From Basipetospora chlamydospora (taxonomy: Eukaryota; Ascomycota; Sordariomycetes; Microascales), in the NCBI GenBank assembly GCA_001599675.1, contig BCHP01000001.1, positions 6,809,032 through 6,873,031 on the forward strand: a stretch of DNA of 64,000 bases. Direction: 5' to 3'. Below, in pieces: positions 31,871 to 43,926 of the stretch (positions within the stretch are counted from its first letter, which is position 1; each line of letters begins with the position of its first letter). Under the pieces are notes generated by a model. It ran no database searches. It saw only the letters and a list, made by a program, of their open reading frames with translations, and was not told where the DNA came from. Made by a program: the position numbers and the translations under genes.

Positions 31871-33457
31871 ATGAGCCTAGACAAGATGGATGTGGAAAAA
31901 TTGAAGGAGGCGAGTTTGATCTGCTGCCCCTCTAAAGATATTTACTCCTTCCTCTCCCTTTTTTCGGTCCGATCCAAAACCATGCTAACCGACAGGCCGC
32001 GGCACAGGAGCTCCCAGCATCGCCGACGGATCCCCTGCCACTTTCCGCGGAGGAGCGCGCCCTGATCCGCCGCCAGGACCTGCGCATCCTCCCCCTCTCC
32101 GCGGCCATCTACTTCCTCTGCTTCCTCGACCGCGCCAACATCGGCAACGCCCGCGTGCTCAACTACGCGACGGGTCACGACATGCAGACGGAGCTCGGCA
32201 TGTCCGATTACCAGTTCGTTCTGGCCCTGCTCATCTTCCTCGTCGCCTACGGCGTCTTCGAGGTGCCCTCGAACATCCTGCTCAAGAAGCTACGCCCCTC
32301 CCGCTGGCTCGCCTTCCTCATGTTCTCGTGGGGGCTGTTCACGCTGTGCCTGGGCTTCTGCAAGACCTTCTCGCAGGTCATGGCTGTGCGGTGGCTGCTG
32401 GGGATGGCCGAGGCGGGGCTGTTCCCCGGGTTGGTGTATTACCTGACCTTTTGGTACAAACACAATGAGCGGAGCTTGAGGGTGGCTCTTATCCTCGCGA
32501 GTGCTACGCTTGCGGGTGCCTTTGGTGGTGCGATTGCGTATGGCATTGGGCATATGAACGGGGCGAAGGGATACTCCGCCTGGCGGTGGTTGTTCATCCT
32601 CGAGGGGATCCCGTCGTGTCTATCTGCCTTCTTCGTGTTTTTCTTCCTGCCCGACTTCCCGGAGGGCGCTAGTTGGCTATCGCCGCAGGAGAAGGACCTC
32701 GCCATCGCACGGCTGGAGACGGAGGGGAGCAAGAGCGATCACAAGTCCATGACTTGGGCGGATGCAAAGGCGACCCTTATGGACTGGAGGCTTTACGGGC
32801 ACTACGTCCTCTACTTCGCCGTATCGATTCCCTTCGCATCCATGTCCCTCTTTGTCCCGTCCATTACGGCTGGTCTGGGGTACTATGACCTTCATGCGCA
32901 GCTTATGACTGTCCCTCCTTGGGTCGTGGGATATGGTATGTGCCCAGCCACAGTTCTCCCAGCTTTCTCACGTTAACACATTCTCCGCAGTGGTACAAAT
33001 CCTCGTCGCCTGGTCGGCGGACCGCTTCAACGCTCGGGGCTGGCACTGCGCCGCCCTCGGCGTCGTTGGTGCTTTAGGCTACATTGTTTCCGCGGTCTTA
33101 CCTCCGGAACAGTTCCTTAGTAGGTACGGCTGCCTCATCCTCGCCCTCTCGGGTGCCTTCGCCACGATCCCACCCATGCTCGGGTGGATCACCTCCAACG
33201 TCTTCAGCACGGCCTCCGTGGGGCTCGCCATCGCCATCAACGTCAGCCTGGGTGCCGGATTTGGGCAGATCGGCGGTATCTGGATATACAAGCAGAGCGA
33301 GAGGGAGCGCGGGTACCCCTCGGGCCACTGGACGAATGCGGCCATGATGCTTGTGGTGGCTATCGGGGCCGTGTTTCTGAGACTGTTTTACGGGTGGAAG
33401 AACAAGCAGCTGCTGAGGGAGGCCAACGGCGCGCCGGTCACTTTGTACAAGCTTTGA
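31871..33457 (+). CDS. MFS permease, anion:cation symporter (Dal5/TNA1-like) family
   Basis: Plasma-membrane uptake permease for an organic anion such as allantoate, nicotinate or another carboxylate; the true substrate is unknown. Three exons, 31871-31909, 31996-32935 and 32991-33457, give 481 aa. The first intron begins GAG|GCGAGT, a GC-AG intron, and has a GCTAAC branch site; no GT donor keeps the frame. The family hallmark FLCFLDRANIGNARV follows the first helix, then YGVFEVPSNILLKKLRPSRWL and RWLLGMAEAGLFPGLVYYLTFWY. About 12 hydrophobic helices are present, split by a cytosolic loop near residue 260 (SPQEKDLAIARLE). The protein is full length. Next to a secreted tannase-type esterase, import of an aromatic acid is conceivable but unproven. 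Confidence 0.88.
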
Positions 33458-33949
33458 GAGTGTATAGCGACATGTGTTCGTTCGTGTGTACGTGTGCGTA
33501 CTCTGAAATATGACGCATGAATCGATTTCGCGGGATGCCGTGCCCTCACGTCGTCGCTCTTGGAGGACGAGAGAAGTCCATTCTTGTTGCAGGGCACCCG
33601 CGTCTGAAGGTGGCTACTGTAGGATGGTTGCACCCATATTATCCGGGGTTGCACTATTACCGGCAGGCTTGCGTAATGGGGTAAAGGATGTCCAATGGAG
33701 CGTGCATCGACGAGCCGTGTTCGTGTATTAATCGCACACCCAAAGTGTCACATCGGGGGGTACCGAGCAGACAGAACCAAATGCCGAGATAGAGGTCATG
33801 GCGGGGAAACCGAAGGGAACGTGACCGCATAAAGCACTCAGGGCAATGATCGACCAGCTTCCAGGGAGGGCCCGTGGAGAACATATTAGCGGGAGCAATC
33901 TTCTTAAAACGACCAAGAAAGTGCAGCACGTCATCATCGCCCGGCAAAC
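33458..33949. other. Spacer between the permease and tannase genes
   Basis: About 490 bp, presumably the permease terminator and the tannase promoter. No other feature is seen. Confidence 0.5.
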
Positions 33950-35767
33950 ATGAGTTTACTTCGTGCTGCTCTAGCTGCCAGCTTGGCCGTCCTGGCAGTA
34001 CAAGCCGTCGAGCTGGATGATCGGTGCCGGGAATCCACGTTCGGCTCTGTGCTGGGTGATAAAGCAACGCTTGAGAAGGTGGCAACGGTGTCCAAGGGCG
34101 AGGAGTACGGCGAGGGTGAAGAGAACTTGGCGTACCCCATCAACCCGACAAGGTTGCCAGAACTGTGCGCTGTGACGGTGGAGGTTGAGTCGTCTTCGCG
34201 GTCATCGTTCAGGTTTGGCCTATTCCTCCCAACGGAATGGAACTCCAAGTTCCTGGCCGTGGGCAATGGGGGGTTTGCTGGCGGTATCAACTGGCTGGAC
34301 ATGGGACCAGGTGAGAGCCTCCCGAAAATGCCCTCGCCCCCTCTCCTACTCCTTGTCGAGCACTAACACCAAGTTGCAGGCGCTCATTACGGATTCGCAA
34401 CCGTCTCTACCGACACAGGTCACAGCTCCAACGTCACTGATTTATCCTGGGCCCTGGGGAATGAGGACCGGCGTGTCGACTGGGGATGGCGAGCCCTCCA
34501 CGGCTCGGTGGAACTGGCCAAGAAACTTGTGTCTGCCTACTATGAAGAGGACGCAGGATACTCCTTCTACAGTGGCTGCTCTACGGGAGGCCGACAAGGC
34601 CTCAAGGAGATCCAGAAGTACCCGGAAACATTCGACGGCGCCATGATTGGGGCTCCGGCGTGGAACCCGACTATCCTTAACCCGTATGTCACGCAAATGG
34701 GGATTTACAACCTCCCTGCGGAAGATGACAAACATATTGAGCGCAGCATGTTGCCTGTCCTCGCGGCGGAAGCCATCAGGCAGTGCGATGGCGTAGACGG
34801 AGTGGAGGACGGCATTATCAGTTCGCCTGATGATTGCAGAGTCGATCTCAGCGCTCTTTCCTGCGAGAGGGAGGGGATCAACAAGTCAGCCTGCCTCACA
34901 CCCTCCCAGACGGACACCATCACAAAGCTCTACACAGACCTGCGTTCGAAGAGTGGTAATTTTCTCTGGTCTGCTTTCGAACCCGGCTCGGAGGCGCAGT
35001 GGACTTCTGTCATCGGCTCCGAGACACCTTCGCCGTTCGGCGTGGGCTTCCAGCGCTACTTCGTCTATGACAAACCGGACTGGTCCTGGAAGGACTTCAA
35101 CCTTACCGTCTTCGAGGACACGCAGAGGCGGAACCCCGGCGACTCCAAGGCCGACAAGTACGACCTCTCCAAGTTCAAGGAGCGGGGCGGGAAGATTGTC
35201 ATGTACCACGGCATGGCGGACGGGCTTGTACCCAGGCGCGGTTCGAATCTGTACTACAACCGCGTGACGAATGCGATGGGCGGGGTGCCGACGGACTTTT
35301 TCCGGTACTTCATGGTCCCGGGGATGCAGCACTGCTGGACGACCGCCGTCGATGCGCCGTGGTACTTTGCAGGTGCTTTCCAGGCGGGGTCGGTCGGGAA
35401 CGACACCTGGTCCGTCCCGGGGTTCCGGGATGCGCGGCACGATATGCTGCTCGCTCTCGTGAACTGGGTGGAGAAGGACGAGCCGGTGGACTCGGTTATC
35501 GCGACGGCGTGGAATGAGGGCATGTGGACTGGCGGAAGCGAAAGGGATGTTGATGAGCTTGACGAGGCGTCACGGGCTGAAGTGCTCAGACAGCGGCCGC
35601 TGTGTCCGTACCCTCAGCGGGCTGTATTCGACGGGAAGGGGGACGTGAACAAGGCTGGCAGCTGGCAATGCAAGGAAGAGGAGGAGGGGGCAGTGGGGAG
35701 GAACCTAGCTTCTGGGTTGTTGGTTGGGGCTGTTGTGGTGTTCGTTTCCATTTTCTTTTCTCTTTGA
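33950..35767 (+). CDS. Secreted tannase / feruloyl esterase family protein
   Basis: Two exons, 33950-34310 and 34380-35767 (phase 1), encode 582 aa. Residues 1-20 are a signal peptide (LLRAALAASLAVLAVQA). The alpha/beta-hydrolase core shows the family's CS-D-HC arrangement. The Cys187-Ser188 pair lies in YSGCSTGGRQG, Asp401 in YHGMADGLVP and the His438-Cys439 pair in PGMQHCW. In tannases and feruloyl esterases the two cysteines bridge the catalytic Ser and His. Substrates are galloyl or feruloyl esters of plant polyphenols or cell-wall sugars; which one cannot be told. The last 20 residues are hydrophobic (SGLLVGAVVVFVSIFFSL) after an acidic stretch, so the enzyme may be GPI-anchored or membrane-held, which is unusual for the family. 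Confidence 0.88.
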
Positions 35768-36133
35768 CTAGGTGGTTGGTTCCCGGGAACTCCGCGGAGA
35801 TGGGATCTCCCCTATACTCGTTTCGGAGTCGGACGTATCCTAGAATTGATCTGACGTATCATCTGATCTGAAGATCGAGCATCCTTGTTACCTTGCTGCC
35901 ACAGAGCGGGGTTGGCATCATGTCATCTGCGCCCTGCACGACCGACGGCTCGTTCCGGTAAGCATCGGACAATTGTTGCAGCGGATCGGAGTAATCGCCA
36001 GAAAAACTGAATGCCACATGTTGCCGAGGCTGTTCATTGCTTGATATAAAATCTGAAGCGTCCCGTCTCGTGCCTGTCTCATTCAGCTTGACGTCACCCA
36101 TTTTGTCCAGTTCGGTTCCTCCCGTCATCAATC
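35768..36133. other. Spacer between tannase and O-methyltransferase genes
   Basis: About 365 bp; nothing beyond a probable promoter for the methyltransferase. Confidence 0.5.
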
Positions 36134-36954
36134 ATGTCCCTATCCACGCCTGCGTCCTTGGTCATTGAGGCCAGCCAGGGGGTTCACGACCTCCTCTCCC
36201 GCCTCCACGCCGAATCCGAGGCACAGGAGAAGGCATACTCCCAATCATTCTTCTACTTGAAGCGCCTAGCCCTCTATTACCTCACCGGTGCGACATGGTC
36301 GGCCACAGCGGATAACCACATGCTCGACAAGTTCGTGAGTCTGGAGCAGGACAAGTGCCACTACATGTACCTCCTCGCGCGGAGCATCGGCGCGAGGAAC
36401 ATTGTCGAGGCCGGCACGAGCTTTGGCGTGTCGACCATTTACCTCGCGCTAGCCGTCGGGCAGAATGTAGCGGCACTGCGGGGCTCCGGTGGCGACACGG
36501 TCACGGGGAAGGTCATTGCGACGGAGAAGGAACCTACCAAGGCCGAGCGCGCGAAGAAGCATTGGGCCGAGGCCGGGTCTGAGGTCGAACCCTGGATTGA
36601 CCTGCGTGTCGGGGACTTGCTGGAGACGCTCAAGGTCGAGGAGGGGATGCCCGAGGAGATTGACATGTTGTTGCTGGACAGTAAGTAGCGGCTCCCAGCC
36701 CGTTGCCGCGTAGAAAGGGGGGCTGAGCTGACAGCGTGACCCTGCTTCTAGTCTGGACACCCATGGCACTGCCCACCCTGAAGATTGTTCAGCCAAGATT
36801 GCGGCGGGGGGCTATTGTGCTGACCGATAATACAATCTACGCGAAGCCGCTGTACAAGGAGTACCTTGAGTACGTACACGATCCGAAGAATGGCTTCAAG
36901 ACGACAACGGTCCCGTTTTCCGGAGGGTTTGAGATGTCGGTTTATTTGCCATAG
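36134..36954 (+). CDS. Class I SAM-dependent O-methyltransferase
   Basis: Two exons, 36134-36680 and 36752-36954 (GTAAGT ... TCTAG, phase 1), give 249 aa. The Rossmann fold shows motif I NIVEAGTSFGVSTIYLA, the post-I acidic end VIATEKEP and motif IV around EIDMLLLD. The C-terminal strands follow, with RRGAIVLTDNTIYAKPLYKEYL and FSGGFEMSVYL. This matches the catechol/caffeoyl-CoA-like O-methyltransferase family (Methyltransf_24/family 3) rather than the fungal plant-type O-MTs that carry an N-terminal dimerisation domain. It is cytosolic. The acceptor is unknown; the neighbouring aromatic esterase hints at a phenolic substrate, as inference only. Confidence 0.85.
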
Positions 36955-38350
36955 GAGCGAGTCGTTTGGCCGTCCCTTTCTGATCTAGTTCGACCTTCTG
37001 CCAAATCAGCGCACAAGGCCGGTGCCAAGAATAAATGGAAGGACGACTGGGTGCTCCGACGCGAAAAGACGGAAAATGGCATAATAATGACATCTCTAGA
37101 GATTGGAAGAATCTCCGGCTCCCAGACCGCCGTATGGAGACGGGCAGTGCACATGCCGGCTGACCTGTATTCATTTGAGTATTCTGACAATGGAATTGCT
37201 ACTCGGACAACGACGGGACTAGGCGGGTAGGGCTACCGATACGGGAGTGTTAACAACAAGGGGATTGCCTTGATCGGATCCATCAAACGGATTGTCCCTC
37301 AGCTCAATATCCCCAGACGGGACATATTTTTCAACCGGTGTCTTCCATGGGCTGTTGTTTTGCTCCCGATCCCTTTTCTGGTCCCTCCTACATCCGGGCG
37401 GCCCAAGTATTGGGCTTCTATTGACCATGGGAAATCTTACCGAGTGTCCACGGTTTGTCACAGCCTGATCACACCGCCTCACTGGTATCCTACCTTTCGT
37501 CGTTGGCAGTGGGGGCTGACCCGTGACAGAGGCTAAGAATTATCAGCCCAATGACCTGTTGGAAAAGGGAGTGCAGGGAGTAAATATATAGTGTTGTAGT
37601 ATCTTCGTGGAAGCGATATGCGGCCCTCCGCACGGTTACATTGAGCGGAACACTTACGTGTAGGGCTCGGCTTAAGGGAGGGGAGAGCCCTGTCCCCGAG
37701 TCCTGTTCGAAATCTTCCTGACGTTTCTTCGTAAATGGACTAGGCCAATAGGCCTTGTGGATTGATACTATTCAAATCAGCGTACGCAATTGTTGGCCCA
37801 CTGGACGTTTGAAGAGTCAATCATTATCGGACTCTCAGGCGAGGCGGGAAAGACTTGTTCCTATTGTGCCGGGGAGTCCGTGATTGTGACCTCTTCTCGC
37901 GCCGGGTGGTGGTCTGCTGTTCAGGCAGCAAAAAGGTCCCGTGTCCTGTCTTCAGTCAGCGAACGTGGCGCAGCCCGGCATCACGGCCGGTTCTCCGGGC
38001 TGAGTTAGTTCCTCGACTCGATTGCGGAATTTGTCAAGAACTGAACTGGAACAATGCCTGCCGTAACTAGCGCTAAGCCTGAGTACGCGATACGGCCCAA
38101 CCGGCTGGCTGTAAGAACTTTGACCCGAAGGGAACAGGTCACATAGCATCACGGTTGCCATGGGTCCATCTCTCCCCAATCCCGGATAGGCCGGGTTGGG
38201 AATAAAAGCCCCTCCATGTTCCCGTTACGATCATCCCCTTCCTCTACCACTGCTGCTAACCAGATCCATCAAGTTCAGTACCAACGACAACAACCACAGC
38301 AAGCAGGAGAAATACCAACCCCAACCCGCAACAAACACCGCGAACATCAA
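36955..38350. other. 1.4-kb intergenic region
   Basis: No coding sequence with recognisable motifs and no repeat was found. The 3' end serves as the promoter of the small GPI-type gene. Confidence 0.5.
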
Positions 38351-39350
38351 ATGCCACCGCACATCCTGCTCGCTCTTGGCCTTTTGGGCATCGCCGCGCA
38401 AGTCGCCGCCGCCGAGCAGACGGCAATTGTAAGCCATCGGAACAGCTAAAGATCCGTGGTGATTGCAGAGAGAGGCTGATTCCGAGCTTGCAGGATGTAT
38501 GGATGCTAGGCCTCAGCAGCAACCCATCGGCAGATGATTTGTTTGGAGTTATGGAGGCAGAGGTCCAGGAAGTGGTAAGATCTCCCCAGTCAGTCCATGC
38601 GGGGCCCTTGTCCCCCCTCCCGCAACAACAGCAAAGCATCCATCTCGATAGCCTAGGCAGTACTTGGCCCGACAGGCGATTTAGAATGGCTGACGTCTTG
38701 TGGTGCTTGATCACAGCTGGACAACGGCAACACGGTGATTGCAGTATCGTGCATGAAGATTGTTTGTCCCGCTGCTACTCTGCCGCCGTTTACCTTGACT
38801 ATCGGGCCGTCGAGTAAGTGTTGATGCTATAACCTGAAGGCCGCGAGCCACCACCATCCCCCAGCAACCCGCCACCCGCGAGAACGAATACCTAACGAAC
38901 CTCCCTAGGTTACCGCCATTATATGGACTTCATCATAGACCGGTAAACAAAGAACCCTCTCCCGCTGCCCACAGGGCGTCTCGCTTGATCCCAGATTTAC
39001 TGATTCCCCTGTTCAGCACCGAGATTATAGACTGTACACTGACAGGATGCCCCACTGCCACAGTGGCGGTGTGCACGGCGGAGAACCTGAACGGGACGTC
39101 AACATTATGGCAGCATGCGGCGACTGTTAGCAGCACAGACATCACTTACCGTCCCGTCATGCTCGCCACGCCGCTTCCCGAGAAACAGGACCCCGTGTGC
39201 GATAGTCCGAGCCCGGATATTACTAGGGCACCGGAGGCGACTGGGGCAGGCCTGCCGGTTCCGGTACCAACCAGCGACTCGGCGAAGGGGTCGGTTACCT
39301 GGGCCGGGTTCCTTGCGATGGCTGGTGTGGTGCTGTTCCTGACATTCTAG
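38351..39350 (+). CDS. Small secreted GPI-type protein, five exons, function unknown
   Basis: Exons 38351-38428, 38494-38574, 38717-38813, 38909-38942 and 39017-39350 join in phase to 207 aa. No single open frame covers it, and it was found by matching splice sites. The signal peptide is HILLALGLLGIAAQVAAA. The ectodomain reads DVWMLGLSSNPSADDLFGVM, VIAVSCMKIVCPA, TLPPFTLTIGPSSYR and TLTGCPTATVAVCTAENL, with two or three Cys pairs. A Pro/Thr/Ser stretch precedes a hydrophobic end (GFLAMAGVVLFLTF) that looks like a GPI signal. Proteins of this pattern are common but uncharacterised in Sordariomycetes. Intron 4 is assigned with the acceptor at 39016, because the nearer CAG would leave only 32 nt. 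Confidence 0.65.
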
Positions 39351-42336
39351 GGGCTTCCTTGCTTGGTTCATATCCCATTCCTCTTTATCCTGCAAAGTTG
39401 CCTCGAAATCCTGAGCCAGGGGATATGGGGGGGGGGGGGCTGGGCTGACCTTGTGATGTCCACACTAGTCCGGATTAAGGCCATGAGATATGGTGCGATC
39501 AAACAGAAATCCTACAGGATGTTTTGTGTAAAGTTAGCGAGCATCTTTGTCCTTTCTCTATCCTACGACATTGCCGAAGTTTTGATGTCTCTTTTCTCTT
39601 ATAATGAAATTCTAGCCTTGATAGCACATTCGACTAGTAGACCAACAACTGTACGAGTCGAATCGTGTAGTAAGCTTGTCTTTATCTTCGCGTGTCCGAC
39701 AAGAGATTCGGGGAATGCTGGCCTCCCTGATAAGACGAACGAAATTAGATGGACCCGCCTCTTGACGAGAGGTATCAATGATACTTACTTGAACCAAAAC
39801 TCACTCGTCCGCATGTGCCCTGGCGTGCCCCGCCTCCGGCCCGGATGGTAACGCAGAGCGAATCGTGGAGTTGCTGTGGCCACACACAGCGGAGACTCAC
39901 AGGCACACTGGCACGGAGCGGTACACGCTCGTTCTTTGGGTTTATGATAAGTTTCTGCCCCCTTTACGGGGACGGCCTGGCTTGTCTGTTGACAAGGGCG
40001 GGTGTTTACACGCGCTTCACTCCGGGCCCCGATAGCGTTCTGGTTTGGCGACAAGAGCCCTAGACGACCTCGCGAAACAGTGGATGTAGTTAATGCATAC
40101 AAATGGTGGTGACCTAGAGCCTGACCCCTACTTCACGGACGACCATCCCTGCTCAGTTGTCGTACTTTACCAGAAAGTACAGGGAGGCCCTCGCAGTGGG
40201 TGGCCCGGTGACGGAGCGGGGAACTATTCCGAACGGCCCGAATATGGTTAGTTGCCGCCACTTGACGCCTACCACCATCCCTCCGTCCGTGGACAAGAGT
40301 TCGAGACTCATGAAGCCAACGGACATTCAGTACGCCCCATTAGTCCTACCAGCCGAGCCCACGAATAAATCCAAGTCCCACAAATCCTCCCTGGAGGGAG
40401 GCCTTGGTATGGGGGTTATCGTCGCATTGTTGGTCCATGTAGTGTGCTCCGTGCTCGGTTTCGTCTTTGGTATTGGGCTCAAAGCTTTGAAAGTACCCGA
40501 GGGACAAGCTGCTGAAGAAATAAGACACGACACCCTTGGGCGAGCAGTAATTCGTCAGCGCGGATACCCATAATCACATCGTCAGGGGTCTCAGCTACTG
40601 GCTCTCGCAGACGGCAGACATACCGACTTTGAGCAAGATGGATGATTGCGCATGTGGCCGGGTCGGCCCTGGAGTTCTTCCAGTAGCTCGCTGGTAATAA
40701 CACAGCAGCATTGGTAACCTGAGGATGATGTGGGCCCTGGCAGAGTATTACTAAGAGTTGCAGTACTGGGTTTCTGTCTGGGAGCATTTCATTAGCATTG
40801 AGGACTGATACACCCTTTTGGCGCTTGGCAAAAAGTAGTTGTGGACTTGGATATCTCAGGAAAGCCAACGTCGTGAGAGGCTGTTTGTCAGGCGGAAGCA
40901 GGGTCCAGACCCCTGGGAAGCGGGTTAGAGAGATAAAGAGAGAGATATATGGATATCGCGAAGCGGAGTCCTTCGGCGACAGCACAGTAAACCTTTATAT
41001 GCCTTGACGTTCCCCTTTATAAGCCCGTCAATGCCTAGTAATTCATTGCGGGGTGACGTGGGGGCTGCTATTCGTGTCCGCGTATATCCGTATGTACTAG
41101 AGTGCATGTAAACTTCTGTGTTGAATTCCATATTTTCAAACGAGCACACTAGTATCGACCACCGGGCTAAGCGCCCCTCTGGGGGAGGGCTACGCCGGAG
41201 TGAGAGACGATATTGAAGGGACCGACACCTCGCGCATACATCGTATAGTCAAAGCCATAGTATCCAGCATGAAAAGTCTCTCCCGACACCCCGCACTTAG
41301 AGCTTAGCATTGCACTGGGAACATAATCGGGCGGCACCAAGAAATTTGGATGTATGCGGCACGTCCTCGACCATCTACTATAACACGCACGTAGATGCCA
41401 GTCGGGTGCTGGAAGCTCTGACAAGAGCCACCCTCGACGCCAACCCCGACCCACGAAAACCAGCTGAAATCAACATCAAGCGGAGCCGGACCCCGGCAAC
41501 AACACCAACGGCGGCGCCACCGTGGCCCAGCACGTCATGACTACCCGCAAGATACTTCAAACAAAAGAAATAACGCTGGACTCTCGCAGTAAGACATAGT
41601 GTGGTCCACGGCTCGGGGGGAACTGTAGCATTGTAGCATAGCTTGAAGCGTCATAGTACGAAGAATACGAGACACGAGTACTGGTAGGCGTCTGGTACGT
41701 GGAGCCAAAAAGGGGTTGGGGTTTTGGCGGGGAAGCCCGGGACTAACGTGCTGCTAGCACATCGATGATGCGCGGCCCCGGTGTGATGGGCCGGCCTATC
41801 TTGGCATACGCGGGAGACGCTTGCATGGGGCTTTGCTCCGCCCTGTATTTCCGCGTACCTGGAGGTTTCCGATTGGCGAGAGACCAGGTGGGCTTTCTTT
41901 TCGGGGTTTTCTTGCCCAATCGCATTCCTTCCCATACGAGAATGGGTCCTTGTAAAATCGTAATACGAGAAGAGCAATGCTCGACAGAGAAAGAAAAAAC
42001 GTGGTAGAGGGATTGATAGCGTCTGGCAAAGATACCCCTTGGACTAGGGCAGAGATACGACACCACGGATGATTTCATTCCACTATTCTTCCTTCGTGCC
42101 TTGAGGAACGATGCCCTCATCATACTTAAAGGGCGTCCTCTGCACTCCCCTCTGGTGTAGAGGAAACCCATCGCTCAAGCATCATACACGTACAACAGAC
42201 GATTAGTCCAAGCACGACGCCCTGATCCCCTTCTTAACCTTCCTGAGCCAGTCCTTCCGCCTCGCAACATCCTCGAACCCACGACTCCCCATTCTGGAAC
42301 ATCTTTGCCGAAGAATCACACTGTCAGTACCGCCAA
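39351..42336. other. 3-kb region with at most fragmentary coding sequence
   Basis: It contains a 13-base G run at about 39427-39439 and a coding-like exon at 40157-40573 (listed separately). Another open stretch on the plus strand at about 39825-40035 may belong to the same gene (WPHTAETHRHTGTERYTLVL). A short minus-strand frame at 41167-41400 (SSKCGVSGETFHAGYYGFDY) may be an exon remnant. None could be assembled into a confident model. Confidence 0.4.
40157..40573 (+). CDS. Probable exon of a single-pass membrane protein
   Basis: A 138-codon open stretch that could be the last exon of a longer gene, since a CAG acceptor (GCTCAG) lies just upstream at about 40155. It is hydrophilic at first and rich in Pro/Thr/Ser, then has one strong membrane segment (GGLGMGVIVALLVHVVCSVLGF), written here only by its ends: residues about 81-106. 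A short basic/acidic cytosolic tail follows. Upstream exons are not resolved. Function unknown. Confidence 0.3.
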   Translation: MSYFTRKYREALAVGGPVTERGTIPNGPNMVSCRHLTPTTIPPSVDKSSRLMKPTDIQYAPLVLPAEPTNKSKSHKSSLEGGLGMGVIVALLVHVVCSVLGFVFGIGLKALKVPEGQAAEEIRHDTLGRAVIRQRGYP

Positions 42337-43358
42337 ATGGCTGTTCTCAAGCCTTTGGGAGGGGATAGAGGAGGTGTTGATTACTACCTGTGGAAGTACC
42401 TGCCAACGGTCCCGCCCGCGGCCATCTTCTGCGTCCTTTATGCCCTAGTGACGGCGGGGTTTTGTTGGCGCATATTCAAGACTCGGACATGGTTCTGCAT
42501 CCCCTTTGTAATTGGAGGCGGCCGTAAGTAATCTCCTGACATCTCATCTCCCGGCCCTTAGTCTTGATCTTCTATGTCCCTTCCCATAGATGACTCCCTA
42601 GCTAACGTGGATGGCACCAATCAGTCCAGGTTATCGGATACGTCTTCCGCATCCTCGCCCGCGAAAGGACCGACGAACTGATGCCGTACATTATTCAAAG
42701 CACTACCATCCTCATCGCCCCTGTCTTTTATGCCGCCTCCATCTACATGACGCTCGGCCGCATCATCACCAGCATCGGCGCGGAGAAGCACGCCCTCGTC
42801 CGACCCACCCGGCTGACGAAGCTGTTCCTGACGGGAGACATCCTGGCCCTCGTCGTGCAGTCCGGCGGCGCAGGCCTGATGGCCAAGGGCGATATGAACA
42901 AGGCGGCCGAGGGGATCGTCATCGGGGGCCTGATGATCCAGATCATAGCCTTTGGGCTGTTCTGGGCGACGTCATGCCTTTTCAACATCCGGCTCCGCCG
43001 TGACGCGTACATGGTCGACCACATCCCCCGGAACATCCCATGGCAGGCGATGCTGTGGATGCTCTACGTGGTCAGCGCCCTCATCATGGGCCGGTCCATC
43101 TTCCGCGTGATCGAGTTCGCCATGGGCATGGACGCGTACCTGTTGAGCACCGAGTGGCCTCTCTACGTGCTGGACGCCGTGCCCATGTTCCTCGTAATGT
43201 GCGTGTACTTGTACTGGTACCCGTCGGCGCTCCACCCTCAGAAGAAATGGTCCTCTGTCGCTTCATCGGGTGATGTGACGGTGGCCGAGGAGGGATTGAT
43301 GGAAATGGAGACCTCGTCGAGAAGAAAGTATTACCGAGATGAGCGGGGACGATTCTAG
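42337..43358 (+). CDS. RTA1-like membrane protein (lipid-translocating exporter family)
   Basis: Two exons, 42337-42523 and 42625-43358 (C|GTAAGTA ... ATCAG, phase 1, GCTAAC branch), give 306 aa. Seven hydrophobic helices match the RTA1 family of fungi, which includes yeast Rta1, Rsb1 and Pug1 and is linked to sphingoid base export and sterol or azole stress. Family blocks are present: the YIIQSTTILIAPVFYAASIYM helix region, LFLTGDILALVVQSGGAGLM and MGRSIFRVIEFAMG, followed by EWPLYVLDAVPM. The N-terminus is outside and the tail after the last helix is polar and basic. The next gene downstream, on the same strand, encodes a UPC2-like regulator. Confidence 0.88.
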
Positions 43359-43926
43359 ATGTCCGTTTCGACGGTGGCCAGATGGAGAACGCAGACTCGG
43401 CGGGAGGAAGATACCGGCAATGGCGACGCGTAGATGCGAGCGATACGGGAGCTGGATCAATGTAGTGACTGAATGTAAATAAGCACGCAAAGCTCTGTAC
43501 ATATATACCGGAGCCTTTCATCTTATATTTGTTAGCCAGTATCGTTCTGTGAAGTCACTCCGCCACTTCGGATTCCTCGGCTTCTTCGGTACCCTGCAGC
43601 GAGGGAGATCAGTTCCAGCCACACGGAGTTTTCCCCTGCATCGGGGTTAGTGGATTCTCTTTGGTACAGTAGTGGGTCTTCCCCGAGAAGCGGACTTCTT
43701 TTCCTTGAACCAAGCCTCATTTTTCGTCATCCTCAATAGACCCTCGCTCGCCCCTTCGTCTTTCGCTTCGACTTGAACTTCATCTAGCCACCACCCACCA
43801 CATCGCCACCACTTGCCGACATTGACCGCGACCCAGAAGTACAGTCTATCGAGTCACTTTCCCCGGAATTCCTGAAACGGTACAGTGACAACGCCCCTCG
43901 AAAGTCATAGACCATCCATCCACACC
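43359..43926. other. Spacer between RTA1-like and Zn2Cys6 genes
   Basis: About 570 bp, likely the promoter of the regulator; no other feature is seen. Confidence 0.5.

Noticed and set aside
38975..39016. Upstream extension of exon 5 of the small GPI-type gene using the CAG at 38972-38974
   Set aside because: It would leave a 32-nt intron, too short; the CAG at 39014-39016 gives 74 nt with a branch-like CTGAT and the same frame.
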